Assembly (NCBI RefSeq): GCF_021272345.1
Contig: NZ_JAJSDQ010000002.1
Coordinates: 310,001-374,000 of the forward strand
Reading direction: 5' to 3'
Length of the DNA stretch: 64,000 nt
Source: Ornithinimicrobium sediminis
Lineage (GTDB): Bacteria; Actinomycetota; Actinomycetes; Actinomycetales; Dermatophilaceae
Part shown: in pieces, positions 34,440 to 43,820 of the stretch
Position numbering within the stretch: position 1 is the stretch's first letter
Layout: every line of letters starts with the position of its first letter
Notes under the pieces: model-generated
What the model was told of the DNA's origin: nothing
Database searches by the model: none
Seen by the model: the letters and a program-made list of their open reading frames with translations, nothing else
Made by a program: the position numbers and the translations under genes

Positions 34440-35602
34440 GCGACGGACCGGCTGGTGTGGGCGACGGCCCGTGAGTAGTGGCGCACCAGCTCGCGGGTGA
34501 GGCGTCGCCAGGAGCGGTCCTCCACACGTCGCCTCCCTTCCGACCCCATGACCCGTCGGGTGGCCGCGGCGTCCGGCCCGACCAGGAGCGAGCTCACCGC
34601 GGCACGCAGTGCGCCGGCGCGGTCAGGGTCGAAGAGCAGCCCCGTGCGACCGTGCTCGATGAGGTCCACCGGGCCCCCGCGGGCGGGAGCCACGACCGGC
34701 AGGCCCGTGGCGGCGGCCTCCTGCAGGGTCTGGCCGAAGGTCTCGCGGGTGCCGCCGTGTACGAACAGGTCGAAGGCGGCGTAGCAGCGTGCGAGGTCGA
34801 GCCGCTCACGCCGTCCGAGGAACACCGCCCCGGGCAGCTGGCGGGCGAGGTCCTCCCGGCTCGGTCCCTCGCCGACCAGCACCAGCCGCGTGCCCGGCAC
34901 GGTGTTGAGCTCGGCCAGCCGGTGGAGCTCCTTCTCCGGGGCCAGTCGGCCGACGTAGCCGAGAAGCGCCTCGCCGTGCGGCGCGAGCCGCTGCCGCAGG
35001 GCCAGGGTCTCGGCGTCCAGTGCCCGGTCGGGGTGGAAGAGCTCGGCATCCACCCCGCGGCCCCACAGTGCGGTGCGTGGTATGCCGTGGGCCTGCAGGT
35101 CCTCCAGCGCGGACGTCGAAGGGGCCAGGGTGAGGTCCGCGTGGGCGTGGATGCGACGGATCCACGCCCACGCGGCGCGCGCGGTCAGGTCGCCGGCCGG
35201 TCCGGAGTGCTGGCGGATGTAGCTCGGCATGTCGGTCTGGTAGACGGCCACCGTCGGCAGGCCCAGGGCCCGAGCGGCGATGAGACCTCGGACTCCCAGC
35301 ACGAACGGCGAGGCGACGTGGACGACGTCGGGGCCGAACCGGTGCAGCACGGTCTCCAGCTCGTAGGAGGGCAGGCCGACCCGGAACTGCCGCACGGGGA
35401 CGCTGGTGACGGGGTGGACGGGGAAGCCGGCATAGCGCTCGGGGGTGGCGACGGGGCTCCACGGGCTGGTGCCCGGAGCGATGACGACGGCGTCGTGGCC
35501 GTCGTCGCGCAGGCACTCCAGCACCTTGCAGACGCTCGTGGTGACCCCGTTGAGGGCAGGAAGGAACGACTCGGTCACGATGGCGACGCGCACGTGCTCC
35601 AT
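34436..35602 (-). CDS. GT4 glycosyltransferase, mannosyltransferase-like
   Basis: A 388-residue GT-B fold, family GT4 enzyme. The N-terminus VRVAIVTESFLPALNGVTTSV is typical of actinobacterial alpha-mannosyltransferases such as MgtA and PimB. Donor-binding features are YVGRLAPEKELH, LVLVGEGPSRED and the E-x7-E motif (GTRETFGQTLQEA). The gene lies just downstream of a mannose-1-phosphate guanylyltransferase that makes GDP-mannose, which supports GDP-mannose as donor. No good ribosome binding site is seen at ATG 35602; GTG 35593 is an alternative. Confidence 0.92.
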   Translation of the reverse strand: MEHVRVAIVTESFLPALNGVTTSVCKVLECLRDDGHDAVVIAPGTSPWSPVATPERYAGFPVHPVTSVPVRQFRVGLPSYELETVLHRFGPDVVHVASPFVLGVRGLIAARALGLPTVAVYQTDMPSYIRQHSGPAGDLTARAAWAWIRRIHAHADLTLAPSTSALEDLQAHGIPRTALWGRGVDAELFHPDRALDAETLALRQRLAPHGEALLGYVGRLAPEKELHRLAELNTVPGTRLVLVGEGPSREDLARQLPGAVFLGRRERLDLARCYAAFDLFVHGGTRETFGQTLQEAAATGLPVVAPARGGPVDLIEHGRTGLLFDPDRAGALRAAVSSLLVGPDAAATRRVMGSEGRRRVEDRSWRRLTRELVRHYSRAVAHTSRSVA

Positions 35603-35727
35603 CGTGGGAGCGTCGGGTGCCCGGTCGGCGACGTCGTCGGGTGCGGCGGATGTGCGGCGGGTGACCAGTGGGTGACCGACACCGTCCCGCCGCCGGGTCG
35701 GCGCGGGTTCCTGGGTCAGGTCCGTAG

Positions 35728-36831
35728 TCAGGTGAGGTCCTCCCGTCCACCGTGCTGGAGCATCTCGACGATTCCCTTGACATCCTGCACCCGCTCGCGG
35801 GTCGTGACCAGGATGACGTCCGGGGTGTCGATGACCACCACGTCGGGCACGCCGAGGGTCACGACGGTGCGGCCCCCGTGGGCCGCCACGACGCCGGTGC
35901 TGTCGCGGCTGAGCACCAGCTCCTGGGCTCCCAGGACCCGCAGCCCCGGGTGGGTCGTGGACTCCTCCAGCACGGAGGCCAGGGAGGCGAAGTCGCCGAC
36001 GTCGTCCCACGGGAAGCGGGCAGGCACGACGGCCACCCTGCCCTGGGCGGCGGCGGGCTCGGCCACGGCATGGTCGATGGCGATGCGGGGGAGGTCGTCC
36101 CAGACCTCGTCCATGGCTGCGGGGTCGTCCGCGATGCGGCGCAGCCCCGCGACCAGCTCGGGATGCCACTGGGCCAGGAGCTCCAGCAGGGTGCCGGCGC
36201 GGACGACGAAGATGCCGGCGTTCCACAGGTGGTGGCCGTCGGCGACGTAGGACCGGGCGACGTCCACGGCAGGCTTCTCCACGAACCGGACCACACGGTG
36301 GGCGTCCGGTGCGCCGGTGACGGCATAGGTCTCGCCCACCTCGACGTAGCCGTAGCCGGTGGCGGGGTAGGTGGGGGTGATGCCCAGGGTCACCAGGGCA
36401 CCCTCGCGGGCCATGGCGACCGCCTGGGTCACGCAGTCGCGGAAGACGGACGTGTCGCCGATGACGTGGTCGGCGGCGAACGAGCCGAGCACGGCGTCGG
36501 GGTCACGGCGCTCCAGCACGGCTGCCGCGAGGCCGATGGCCGGCATCGAGTCACGGGGGCTGGGCTCGACCAGCACCGAGTCCGTGCCGAGGTCGGGCAG
36601 GCTCTGCCGCACCGCCTCGACGTGCCGGGCGCCGGTGACCACGAGGAGCCGGTCGTCGCAGAGGGGGGTCAGCCGCTGCACGGTGGCCTGGAGCAGGCTG
36701 TGCCCGCTGCCGGTGAGGTCCTGGAGGAACTTGGGGGAGGCCCGGCGTGACAACGGCCAGAGGCGGGTGCCCGAGCCGCCGGCCGGGATCACACCGTAGA
36801 AGCCGGGGATCTCGGAAGGAGGGCTGGTCAT
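35728..36831 (-). CDS. manC: Mannose-1-phosphate guanylyltransferase
   Basis: A 367-residue nucleotidyltransferase making GDP-mannose from mannose-1-phosphate and GTP. The signature VIPAGGSGTRLWPLSRRASPKF is at about 14-35. Other conserved parts are VEPSPRDSMPAIGLAA, FAADHVI, TGYGYVEVG and VEKP. It lacks the isomerase domain of the long bifunctional enzymes. ATG 36831 follows TAGACT by six bases. With the downstream glycosyltransferase it serves mannosylation of lipids or glycans. Confidence 0.95.
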   Translation of the reverse strand: MTSPPSEIPGFYGVIPAGGSGTRLWPLSRRASPKFLQDLTGSGHSLLQATVQRLTPLCDDRLLVVTGARHVEAVRQSLPDLGTDSVLVEPSPRDSMPAIGLAAAVLERRDPDAVLGSFAADHVIGDTSVFRDCVTQAVAMAREGALVTLGITPTYPATGYGYVEVGETYAVTGAPDAHRVVRFVEKPAVDVARSYVADGHHLWNAGIFVVRAGTLLELLAQWHPELVAGLRRIADDPAAMDEVWDDLPRIAIDHAVAEPAAAQGRVAVVPARFPWDDVGDFASLASVLEESTTHPGLRVLGAQELVLSRDSTGVVAAHGGRTVVTLGVPDVVVIDTPDVILVTTRERVQDVKGIVEMLQHGGREDLT

Positions 36832-36837
36832 CGGGTC

Positions 36838-36843
36838 AGTCTA
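36838..36843 (-). promoter_or_regulatory. -10 box TAGACT, leaderless style
   Basis: On the minus strand TAGACT ends six bases before ATG 36831 of the guanylyltransferase gene, back to back with the pyrD box. Confidence 0.5.
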
Positions 36844-36858
36844 GGGCGAGGGCCTCGG

Positions 36859-36864
36859 TAGGCT
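36859..36864 (+). promoter_or_regulatory. -10 box TAGGCT, leaderless style
   Basis: TAGGCT ends eight bases before GTG 36873 of pyrD. Confidence 0.5.
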
Positions 36865-36872
36865 TGCGTGCC

Positions 36873-37919
36873 GTGCCCGCTCCTCACACCCGCCTGCTCA
36901 CCGCCGGCTACTCCTCGGTCCTGCGTCCGGTGCTCTTCGGGCTGGACCCCGAGCGGGCCCACCACGCGACCCTGCGAGCCGCCCAGGTGCTGGGTGCGAC
37001 CGGGCCGGGCCGGAGCCTGGCCCGCACGCTCTCGGGGGACTGCACGGCTGCCGACGCTCCCGTGGAGGTGCTCGGCCTGCGCTTCCGCAACCGGGTGGGG
37101 CTGGCCGCGGGCATGGACAAGGACGGGCGGGCCCTGGCCGCCTGGGGGGCGCTCGGCTTCGGCCACGTCGAGCTCGGCACCGTGACCGCCGTGCCCCAGC
37201 CGGGCAACCCCCGCCCGCGCATGGCCCGTCTGCCCCGCAGCCGGGCCGTCATCAACCGGATGGGCTTCAACAACGCAGGTGTGCACGCCCTCGCGGAGCG
37301 GCTGCGGCGGGCGCGGGAGGCGGGCCTGGTCGACGTGCCGGTCGGGGTGTCCGTCGGCAAGAGCAAGGTGACCCCTGTGGAGCACGCGGTCGACGACTAC
37401 CTGGTCTCGGTGCGCGCGGTGACGGGTCTGGCCGACTACCTGGCCGTCAACGTCTCCAGCCCGAACACCCCGGGGCTGAGGTCGCTGCAGGACGCCGGCC
37501 CGCTGCGGGAGCTGCTCGCGGCCGTCGTGACCCAGGCGGGCGACGTGCCGGTGCTCGTGAAGCTCGCTCCGGACCTCACGGACCAGGCGGTCGACGAGGC
37601 CCTCCAGGTCGCCGGGGACACGGGGGTGTCCGGCGTCATCGCGACCAACACGACACTGTCGCGGGACGGCGTCCATCCGCAGGAGCGACATACCGCCGAG
37701 CAGCCCGGCGGGCTCAGCGGTGCCCCGCTCACCGAGCGCAGCAGGGCGGTCGTGGCCCGCATCACCGCGACGACGGACTTCCCCGTCATCGGGGTCGGTG
37801 GCCTCATGACGGCCGACGACGCAGCGCGCATGCTGGACGCAGGTGCAAGCCTGGTGCAGCTCTACACCGGTCTGGTCTACGCCGGGCCGGCCCTTGTGGG
37901 CGAGGTGGCTTGCCTCTAG
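36873..37919 (+). CDS. pyrD: Dihydroorotate dehydrogenase (quinone), class 2
   Basis: A 348-residue FMN enzyme of pyrimidine synthesis. The N-terminal hydrophobic helical part (about 1-40, LLTAGYSSVLRPVLFGLDPERAHH) is the membrane-associated quinone tunnel of class 2. NRVGLAAGMDKDG, INRMGFNN, VNVSSPNTPGLR with the catalytic Ser, and IGVGGLMTADDAARML with the FMN phosphate site are present. The C-terminus (GPALVGEVACL) is slightly shorter than usual. GTG 36873 is leaderless behind TAGGCT. Confidence 0.96.
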   Translation: MPAPHTRLLTAGYSSVLRPVLFGLDPERAHHATLRAAQVLGATGPGRSLARTLSGDCTAADAPVEVLGLRFRNRVGLAAGMDKDGRALAAWGALGFGHVELGTVTAVPQPGNPRPRMARLPRSRAVINRMGFNNAGVHALAERLRRAREAGLVDVPVGVSVGKSKVTPVEHAVDDYLVSVRAVTGLADYLAVNVSSPNTPGLRSLQDAGPLRELLAAVVTQAGDVPVLVKLAPDLTDQAVDEALQVAGDTGVSGVIATNTTLSRDGVHPQERHTAEQPGGLSGAPLTERSRAVVARITATTDFPVIGVGGLMTADDAARMLDAGASLVQLYTGLVYAGPALVGEVACL

Positions 37920-37951
37920 CCTGACCGGAAACCGACCGAGGGGACGTGGCC

Positions 37952-39556
37952 ATGGGCGACGGCGCAGCATCCTGGATCAGCATCATCCCGCCCGTGCTGG
38001 CGATCGTCCTGGTTATCAGCACCAAGAAAGTGCTGGTCAGCCTGGGGGCGGGGGTGCTCAGCGCGGCCTTCATCGTGGCGGGCTACAACCCCCTGGAGAC
38101 CCTCTCGCTGGTGTGGGAGGCCTTCTCCGGCATCTTCTGGGAGGAAGGCGCGGTCAACACCTACTACGTCTACATCCTGGTCTTCACGCTGATGCTCGGC
38201 ATGATCGCCGCCCTGATCCTGATGGCGGGGGGCAGTGCCGCCTTCTCGGAGTGGGCCGTCCAGCGCATCACCTCGCGACGTGGGGCACAGGCGCTGGCCG
38301 CGATCCTCGGCGTCGTCATCTTCATCGACGACTACTTCAACGCCCTGGCGGTGGGGCAGGTCGCCCGCCCGGTGACCGACCGGCACCGTGTCGCCCGGGC
38401 CAAGCTCGCCTACCTCATCGACTCCACGTCGGCGCCCGTGGCCGTGCTGGCACCGTTCTCGAGCTGGGGTGCCAGCATCATCGGCATCATGGCGCCGATC
38501 GTGGCGGCCTCCACGCTGGCCGTCAGCGACGTGCAGGCCTTCGTGATCGCCGCCGGGATGAACTACTACGCCAGCGGTGCCCTGATCCTGGTCGCGATCG
38601 TCGTGGTCTTCCAGCTCGACGTCGGCCCCATGCGCAAGGAGGAGCACCGGGCCCTCGTCCACGGTGAGACCTACGACGACTCGCTCGACATCCCCGGTGA
38701 GCTCGCCGAGGACCTCCCGGTCCACGAGCCCGGTGCGATGCGGGCCCTTATCGTGCCCTTCCTCGCGCTCGTCCTCGGTGTCCTGGGAGGGATCGTCTAC
38801 ACGGGGTACACCGGGGCCGAGGAGCCGAGCTGGTCGCCGCTGGACATCCTGGCCAGCACCGACGTCACGGCTGCCCTGATCTTCGGTGGCGTGCTCGGCA
38901 TGGCGTTCGCCCTCTACTACTACTGGCGCTACACCTCGGCCAACCCGCGGTTCGGCGCCTCGACCCTCGGCCGCGGCCTGCTCGAGGGCATCAAGTCGAT
39001 GGCGCCCGCGGTCTACATCCTGCTGCTCGCCTGGATGCTCGGGGCGCTGATCTCCGAGCTCGGCACGGGGGAGTACCTCGGCGGACTGGTCGAGGACGCG
39101 AACATCGCGCCTGAGTGGCTCATCCCCGTGATGTTCGTCCTGGCCGGTGCGATGGCCTTCTCGACCGGCACCTCCTGGGGCTCCTTCGGCATCCTGCTGC
39201 CGATCGCGGGGGACATCATGAACTCCGTCGGCGAGGCCGAGCTCCTGCTCCCGGCGCTGGGGGCCGTGCTGGCCGGCGCGGTCTTCGGCGACCACTGCTC
39301 ACCGATCTCGGACACGACGATCCTGTCCTCGACGGGCGCCAGCTGCAACGTGATCACCCACGTCACGACGCAGCTGCCGTACGCCGTTACCGGTGCCGTA
39401 GGCGCCCTGAGCGGGTACGTCGTGTTCTCCCTGACGCTGAACGGATGGCTGGGCTTCGGTGCGATGGTCGTCGTGCTCCTGGGGCTCGGCCTGGCCGCCA
39501 GCAGGGCGGTGTCCAGGCTCGAGGACGAGGTGGCGGAGGACCGGTCGGTAGCCTGA
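37952..39556 (+). CDS. NhaC-family Na+/H+ antiporter-like transporter
   Basis: A 534-residue membrane protein with about 11-13 helices. The family hallmarks [20 protein letters not shown] (Asp pair in a membrane helix) and [19 protein letters not shown] match the NhaC / Na+:H+ antiporter group. Substrate may be Na+/H+ or an organic acid. GAGGGG eight bases before ATG 37952 favours it over GTG 37946. A -10 box TAGCCT (37917-37922) overlaps the pyrD stop. Confidence 0.92.
   Translation: MGDGAASWISIIPPVLAIVLVISTKKVLVSLGAGVLSAAFIVAGYNPLETLSLVWEAFSGIFWEEGAVNTYYVYILVFTLMLGMIAALILMAGGSAAFSEWAVQRITSRRGAQALAAILGVVIFIDDYFNALAVGQVARPVTDRHRVARAKLAYLIDSTSAPVAVLAPFSSWGASIIGIMAPIVAASTLAVSDVQAFVIAAGMNYYASGALILVAIVVVFQLDVGPMRKEEHRALVHGETYDDSLDIPGELAEDLPVHEPGAMRALIVPFLALVLGVLGGIVYTGYTGAEEPSWSPLDILASTDVTAALIFGGVLGMAFALYYYWRYTSANPRFGASTLGRGLLEGIKSMAPAVYILLLAWMLGALISELGTGEYLGGLVEDANIAPEWLIPVMFVLAGAMAFSTGTSWGSFGILLPIAGDIMNSVGEAELLLPALGAVLAGAVFGDHCSPISDTTILSSTGASCNVITHVTTQLPYAVTGAVGALSGYVVFSLTLNGWLGFGAMVVVLLGLGLAASRAVSRLEDEVAEDRSVA
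39549..39554 (+). promoter_or_regulatory. -10 box TAGCCT, leaderless style
   Basis: TAGCCT lies in the last codons of the antiporter gene and ends six bases before ATG 39561 of the mutase gene. Confidence 0.45.
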
Positions 39557-39560
39557 GCGC

Positions 39561-41144
39561 ATGACGGACGAGCGCACCGAGTCAGGACTGCCGCTGAAGG
39601 CGGTCTACGGGCCGCAGGACCTCGAGGGCTTCGACCCCGGCGCCGTGCTCGGGGAGCCCGGCGAGTATCCCTACACCCGGGGTGTCTACCCCTCGATGTA
39701 CACGGGTCGACCCTGGACGATGCGGCAGTATGCCGGGTTCGGCACCGCCACCGAGTCGAACGCCCGCTACCACGAGCTGGTCGCCAACGGCACCGGTGGG
39801 CTCTCGGTCGCCTTCGACCTGCCCACCCAGATGGGCTACGACAGCGACCATGACCTGGCCCACGGCGAGGTCGGCAAGGTCGGCGTGGCGGTCGACTCGC
39901 TCGACGACATGCGCCGGCTCTTCGACGGGCTGCCGCTCGACAGCGTGTCCACGTCGATGACCATCAACGCCACCGCGGCGAGCCTGCTGCTGATGTACCA
40001 GCTCGTGGCCGAGGACCAGGGCATCGCCGCGGACCGCCTCACCGGCACGGTCCAGAACGACGTGCTGAAGGAGTACATCGCGCGGGGCACCTACATCTAC
40101 CCGCCGGCCCAGTCGCTGCGCCTCATCAGCGACACCTTCGCGTACTGCCACCGGGAGCTGCCCCGCTGGAACACGATCTCCATCTCGGGCTACCACATGG
40201 CCGAGGCCGGGGCGACGCCGGCGCAGGAGATCGCCTTCACCCTGGCCAACGCCAAGGAGTACGTGCGGGCAGCGCTGGCTGCGGGTCTGGACGTCGACGA
40301 CTTCGCGCCGCGGCTGTCCTTCTTCTTCGTCGCGCGGACCACCCTGCTGGAGGAGGTCGCCAAGTTCCGTGCCGCGCGCCGGATCTGGGCCCGCATCATG
40401 AAGGAGGAGTTCGGCGCCACCAACCCCAGGTCCCTGATGCTCCGCTTCCACACGCAGACGGCGGGCGTGCAGCTGACCGCGCAGCAGCCCGAGGTCAACC
40501 TGGTGCGGGTCGCGCTGCAGGGCCTGGGGGCCGTGCTGGGGGGAACACAGTCGCTGCACACCAACGCCTTCGACGAGGCGATCGCGCTGCCGACGGCGAA
40601 GTCCGCACGGCTGGCGCTGCGGACGCAGCAGGTGATCGCCTACGAGACCGATGTCACCAAGACCGTCGACCCCTTCGCCGGGTCGTACGTGATGGAGTCG
40701 CTCACCGACGACATGGAGGAGGCGGTCCTGGCCCTGATCCAGGCCGTCGAGGACCGCGGGGGTGCGGTCCGCGCCATCGAGGAGGGCTTCCAGAAGAGCG
40801 AGATCGAGCGCACCGCATACCGCACCGCCCAGGAGATCGACTCCGGGGAGCGGGTGGTCGTCGGGCTCAACCGCTACGCGATCGCCGAGTCCGAGCCCTA
40901 CCAGCCACTGCGCGTGGACCCGGCCATCGAGGCGGCCCAGTGCGCACGCCTCACACGACTGAGGCAGGAGCGGGACGGCGCGTCCGTCACCGAGGCCCTC
41001 GGCCGGGTCCGGGCGGCCGCACGGGGCACGGACAACGTCCTGGTGCCGATGAAGGACGCGCTGCGCGCCGGCGCGACCGGGGGCGAGGTGGCCGACGCGC
41101 TGCGGGAGGAGTGGGGGCAGTACGTCCCACGGGAGACCTTCTGA
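39561..41144 (+). CDS. Methylmalonyl-CoA mutase large subunit, without B12 domain
   Basis: A 527-residue TIM-barrel catalytic subunit of an adenosylcobalamin acyl-CoA mutase. Residues equivalent to the active-site Tyr 89, Arg 207 and His 244 of Propionibacterium MCM are Tyr 57 (RQYAGF), Arg 175 (EYIARGTY) and His 212 (SGYHMAEAG), with the same spacings of 118 and 37. Isobutyryl-CoA mutase has Phe and Gln at the first two places, so methylmalonyl-CoA specificity is expected. The C-terminal B12-binding domain is missing and must come from the separate protein at 20349-20756. No chaperone GTPase gene is seen in the window. Confidence 0.94.
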   Translation: MTDERTESGLPLKAVYGPQDLEGFDPGAVLGEPGEYPYTRGVYPSMYTGRPWTMRQYAGFGTATESNARYHELVANGTGGLSVAFDLPTQMGYDSDHDLAHGEVGKVGVAVDSLDDMRRLFDGLPLDSVSTSMTINATAASLLLMYQLVAEDQGIAADRLTGTVQNDVLKEYIARGTYIYPPAQSLRLISDTFAYCHRELPRWNTISISGYHMAEAGATPAQEIAFTLANAKEYVRAALAAGLDVDDFAPRLSFFFVARTTLLEEVAKFRAARRIWARIMKEEFGATNPRSLMLRFHTQTAGVQLTAQQPEVNLVRVALQGLGAVLGGTQSLHTNAFDEAIALPTAKSARLALRTQQVIAYETDVTKTVDPFAGSYVMESLTDDMEEAVLALIQAVEDRGGAVRAIEEGFQKSEIERTAYRTAQEIDSGERVVVGLNRYAIAESEPYQPLRVDPAIEAAQCARLTRLRQERDGASVTEALGRVRAAARGTDNVLVPMKDALRAGATGGEVADALREEWGQYVPRETF

Positions 41145-41220
41145 GACGGGCGATAGCGGTTTCCCGGCGGGCTGGCGGTATGGTCCGTTGTGACCTGCTC
41201 CCCACCGCGAAGCCCTTGAC

Positions 41221-42429
41221 GTGACTGCCGAGACCCTCCCCAGGACGATGCCCCCCAGCGAACTTGCCGCACAGGTGTCCGCAGCCGTCGAGGAGCTGCG
41301 ACCCTCGCTGTTGCGCTGGCGCCGGGAGCTGCACCGTCACCCCGAGGTGTCCTGGCAGGAGCACCGCACCACGGCCGTGGTCATCGAGCACCTCACCGAC
41401 GCCGGCGTCCGGGTGAGCCCGCTGCCGGGCTCGGGTGCGGTCGCCGACCTCGGTGCCCCCGAGCCGTCCCGGCGGATCGCGCTGCGCGCCGACCTCGACG
41501 CGCTGCCGTTGGACGAGGCGACCGGGCTGGAGTTCGCCTCACGCAACCCGGGCGTGTGCCACGCCTGCGGTCACGACGTCCACACCGTGGGGGTGCTCGG
41601 GGCGGGGCTGGCCCTGGCGCGCGTCCAGGACGACCTGGTCAGGCTCGGCATCGGGGTGCGGCTGATCTTCCAGCCCGCGGAGGAGACCATCCCCGGTGGG
41701 GCCCACAAGGTCATGTCGACAGGCGCGCTAGACGGGGTCGACCGGCTCTTCGCGGTGCACTGCGACCCCTCCATCGACGTCGGCACGGTCGGGCTGCGCG
41801 TCGGCGCGATCACCGCGGCCTCCGACTCGGTGCACGTGATGCTGACGGGGCGCGGCGGACACACCTCGCGGCCGCATCTCACCCAGGACCTGGTGTACGC
41901 GCTCGGCAAGGTGATCACCGACGTGCCGGCCGTGCTGTCACGGCGCCTGGACCCCCGTTCCGGGACGGCGCTGGTCTGGGGGGCCGTGCGGGCGGGCACC
42001 GTGTCCAACGTGATCCCGGCCTCGGGTGAGTGCGTGGGCACGCTGCGGATGCTGGACGCACAGACCTGGGACACCACGGGGCGGCTCATCGAGGAGATCG
42101 TGCACAGCGTGGTCAGCCCCTACGGTGTCCGCGCGACGGTGCGGCACGTCAAGGGCGTGCCGCCGGTCGTCAACGACGCAGCTGCCGTGGCCGCCTTCGA
42201 GGCCGCCGCCCGTCGCGTGGTCGGCGAGGACTCGGTCGTCCCGACCCCCCAGTCTCTCGGCGGTGAGGACCTGGGGTGGTACCTCACCGAGGTGCCCGGC
42301 GCCATGGCCCGGCTGGGCACGCGCTCACCGGGTGGCCCCACCTTCGAGCTGCACCAGGGTGACCTGGTGGTCGACGAGGAGTCGGTCATGCACGCGGCCC
42401 AGCTCATGGCCGCCGTCGCGCTGCGCTGA
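41221..42429 (+). CDS. M20 family amidohydrolase
   Basis: A 402-residue metallo-amidohydrolase of the HipO/AbgA type, which cleaves N-acyl or amide bonds of amino-acid conjugates. Metal ligands are in CHACGHDVHTVG, the catalytic Glu pair in FQPAEETIPGGA, and the dimerisation domain GRGGHTSRPHLTQDLV follows. GTG 41221 is preceded by a possible TATGGT box (41179-41184) with a leader of about 30 bases. Substrate not predictable. Confidence 0.93.
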   Translation: MTAETLPRTMPPSELAAQVSAAVEELRPSLLRWRRELHRHPEVSWQEHRTTAVVIEHLTDAGVRVSPLPGSGAVADLGAPEPSRRIALRADLDALPLDEATGLEFASRNPGVCHACGHDVHTVGVLGAGLALARVQDDLVRLGIGVRLIFQPAEETIPGGAHKVMSTGALDGVDRLFAVHCDPSIDVGTVGLRVGAITAASDSVHVMLTGRGGHTSRPHLTQDLVYALGKVITDVPAVLSRRLDPRSGTALVWGAVRAGTVSNVIPASGECVGTLRMLDAQTWDTTGRLIEEIVHSVVSPYGVRATVRHVKGVPPVVNDAAAVAAFEAAARRVVGEDSVVPTPQSLGGEDLGWYLTEVPGAMARLGTRSPGGPTFELHQGDLVVDEESVMHAAQLMAAVALR

Positions 42430-42501
42430 CCCCCGGCGGGAGATTGGTCACACTTGGGTCACGCCCATGGGTGGCGGCCTCACGCACCCTCTACTCAGGG
42501 G

Positions 42502-42507
42502 TAGTAT
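42502..42507 (+). promoter_or_regulatory. Candidate -10 box TAGTAT of the BMP operon
   Basis: TAGTAT lies 66 bases before the GTG of the substrate-binding protein, which has AAGGAG as its ribosome binding site. An inverted repeat, CTAC...GTAG, overlaps the box and could be an operator. No clear -35 box is seen. Confidence 0.35.
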
Positions 42508-42573
42508 GCGCCCGGTGAGCCGTCTTCCCTGGTCGGCCCACGCTCTGCCTTTACCATCACGAAGGAGATCCCC

Positions 42574-43725
42574 GTGCGACGGGTTCTGAAGCTCGCAGCC
42601 GTGACAGCAGCTGCCACCCTGACGCTCGCCGCGTGCGGCGACGCCCCCGAGGACGACACCGCGGACGCCGGCAACGGCGCCGACAGCGGCTCGGCCACCA
42701 GCGACGACACCGGCGCCGCCCCCGGTGACGGTGCCGCCACCGGTGACGGTGCCGACTTCCAGGCCTGCATGGTCTCCGACTCCGGCGGTTTCGACGACCA
42801 GTCGTTCAACCAGTCGGGCCGTGAGGGCATGGAGGCGGCCGAGGAGGCGCTGGGCATCCAGACCACCCTGGTCGAGTCCCAGTCCGACGCCGACTACGCG
42901 ACCAACGTCAACACCTTGGTCTCGCAGGGCTGCAACATCACCATCGGCGTCGGCTTCCTCCTCGAGGACGCCATCCAGGCCGGTGCCGAGGACAACCCGG
43001 ACACCAACTTCGCGCTGATCGACTCCGCCTTCTCGGACACCGACTTCAACGCGGTCGAGCTGGACAACGCCAAGCCGATCCTGTTCAACACCGCAGAGGC
43101 GAGCTTCCTGGCGGGCTACCTGGCTGCCGGCATGTCCGAGACCGGCACCGTCGCCACCTTCGGCGGCCTGCAGATCCCGTCGGTGGCAATCTTCATGGAC
43201 GGCTTCGCCGACGGTGTGGACCTCTACAACGAGGACAACGACGCCGACGTCCAGCTCCTGGGCTGGGACAAGGAGGCCCAGAACGGCTCCTTCTCCGGTG
43301 ACTTCGAGAACCAGAGCCAGGGCCAGACCCTGACCGAGCAGTTCATCGCCCAGGGTGCCGACATCATCATGCCGGTCGCCGGCCCGGTCGGCCTGGGGGC
43401 TGCCGCGGCCGCCGAGGGCGAGGAGGGCACGAAGATCATCTGGGTCGACTCCGACGGCTACAACTCCACGGAGTACGGCGACCTCATGCTCACCTCCGTG
43501 CTGAAGCAGATCGGCCCGGCGGTGGAGGACACCATCACCGAGTCCTACGAGGACGGCTTCACCAACGAGCCCTACGTCGGCACGCTGGAGAACGACGGTG
43601 TCGGCCTGGCCGAGTTCCACGACTTCGACGGTGACGTGCCGCAGGAGCTGAAGGACCGTCTGACCGAGCTCGAGCAGCAGATCGTCGACGGCGAGCTCAC
43701 CGTCGAGTCCCCGAACTCCCCCTGA
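42574..43725 (+). CDS. BMP-family nucleoside-binding lipoprotein
   Basis: A 383-residue ABC importer substrate-binding protein of the BMP / PnrA type. Signal peptide and lipobox LAAC with acylated Cys 21; acidic Gly/Asp/Ala linker (about 24-58); then the two-lobed binding domain starting FQACMVSDSGGFDDQSFNQSG, the typical D-x-G-x-x-D-x-S-F-N site for nucleosides. AAGGAG precedes GTG 42574. It is followed by a strong hairpin, then the ATPase and two permease genes, and by nucleoside enzymes, so nucleosides are the likely cargo. Confidence 0.95.
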   Translation: MRRVLKLAAVTAAATLTLAACGDAPEDDTADAGNGADSGSATSDDTGAAPGDGAATGDGADFQACMVSDSGGFDDQSFNQSGREGMEAAEEALGIQTTLVESQSDADYATNVNTLVSQGCNITIGVGFLLEDAIQAGAEDNPDTNFALIDSAFSDTDFNAVELDNAKPILFNTAEASFLAGYLAAGMSETGTVATFGGLQIPSVAIFMDGFADGVDLYNEDNDADVQLLGWDKEAQNGSFSGDFENQSQGQTLTEQFIAQGADIIMPVAGPVGLGAAAAAEGEEGTKIIWVDSDGYNSTEYGDLMLTSVLKQIGPAVEDTITESYEDGFTNEPYVGTLENDGVGLAEFHDFDGDVPQELKDRLTELEQQIVDGELTVESPNSP

Positions 43726-43749
43726 CCCGGGACCGGTAGGACCCACTGC

Positions 43750-43785
43750 GACAGCGGCCCGGCCCCAGGGGGTCGGGCCGCTGTC
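43750..43785 (+). terminator. Strong hairpin between binding protein and ATPase genes
   Basis: GACAGCGGCCCG (43750-43761) pairs perfectly with CGGGCCGCTGTC (43774-43785) with a 12-base loop, and no T-tract follows. It may partly terminate transcription or protect the upstream mRNA, making more binding protein than ATPase and permeases. Confidence 0.6.
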
Positions 43786-43820
43786 GTCCACTCCCCCTGT
43801 GACGAAGGAGCGGTCGGGCG

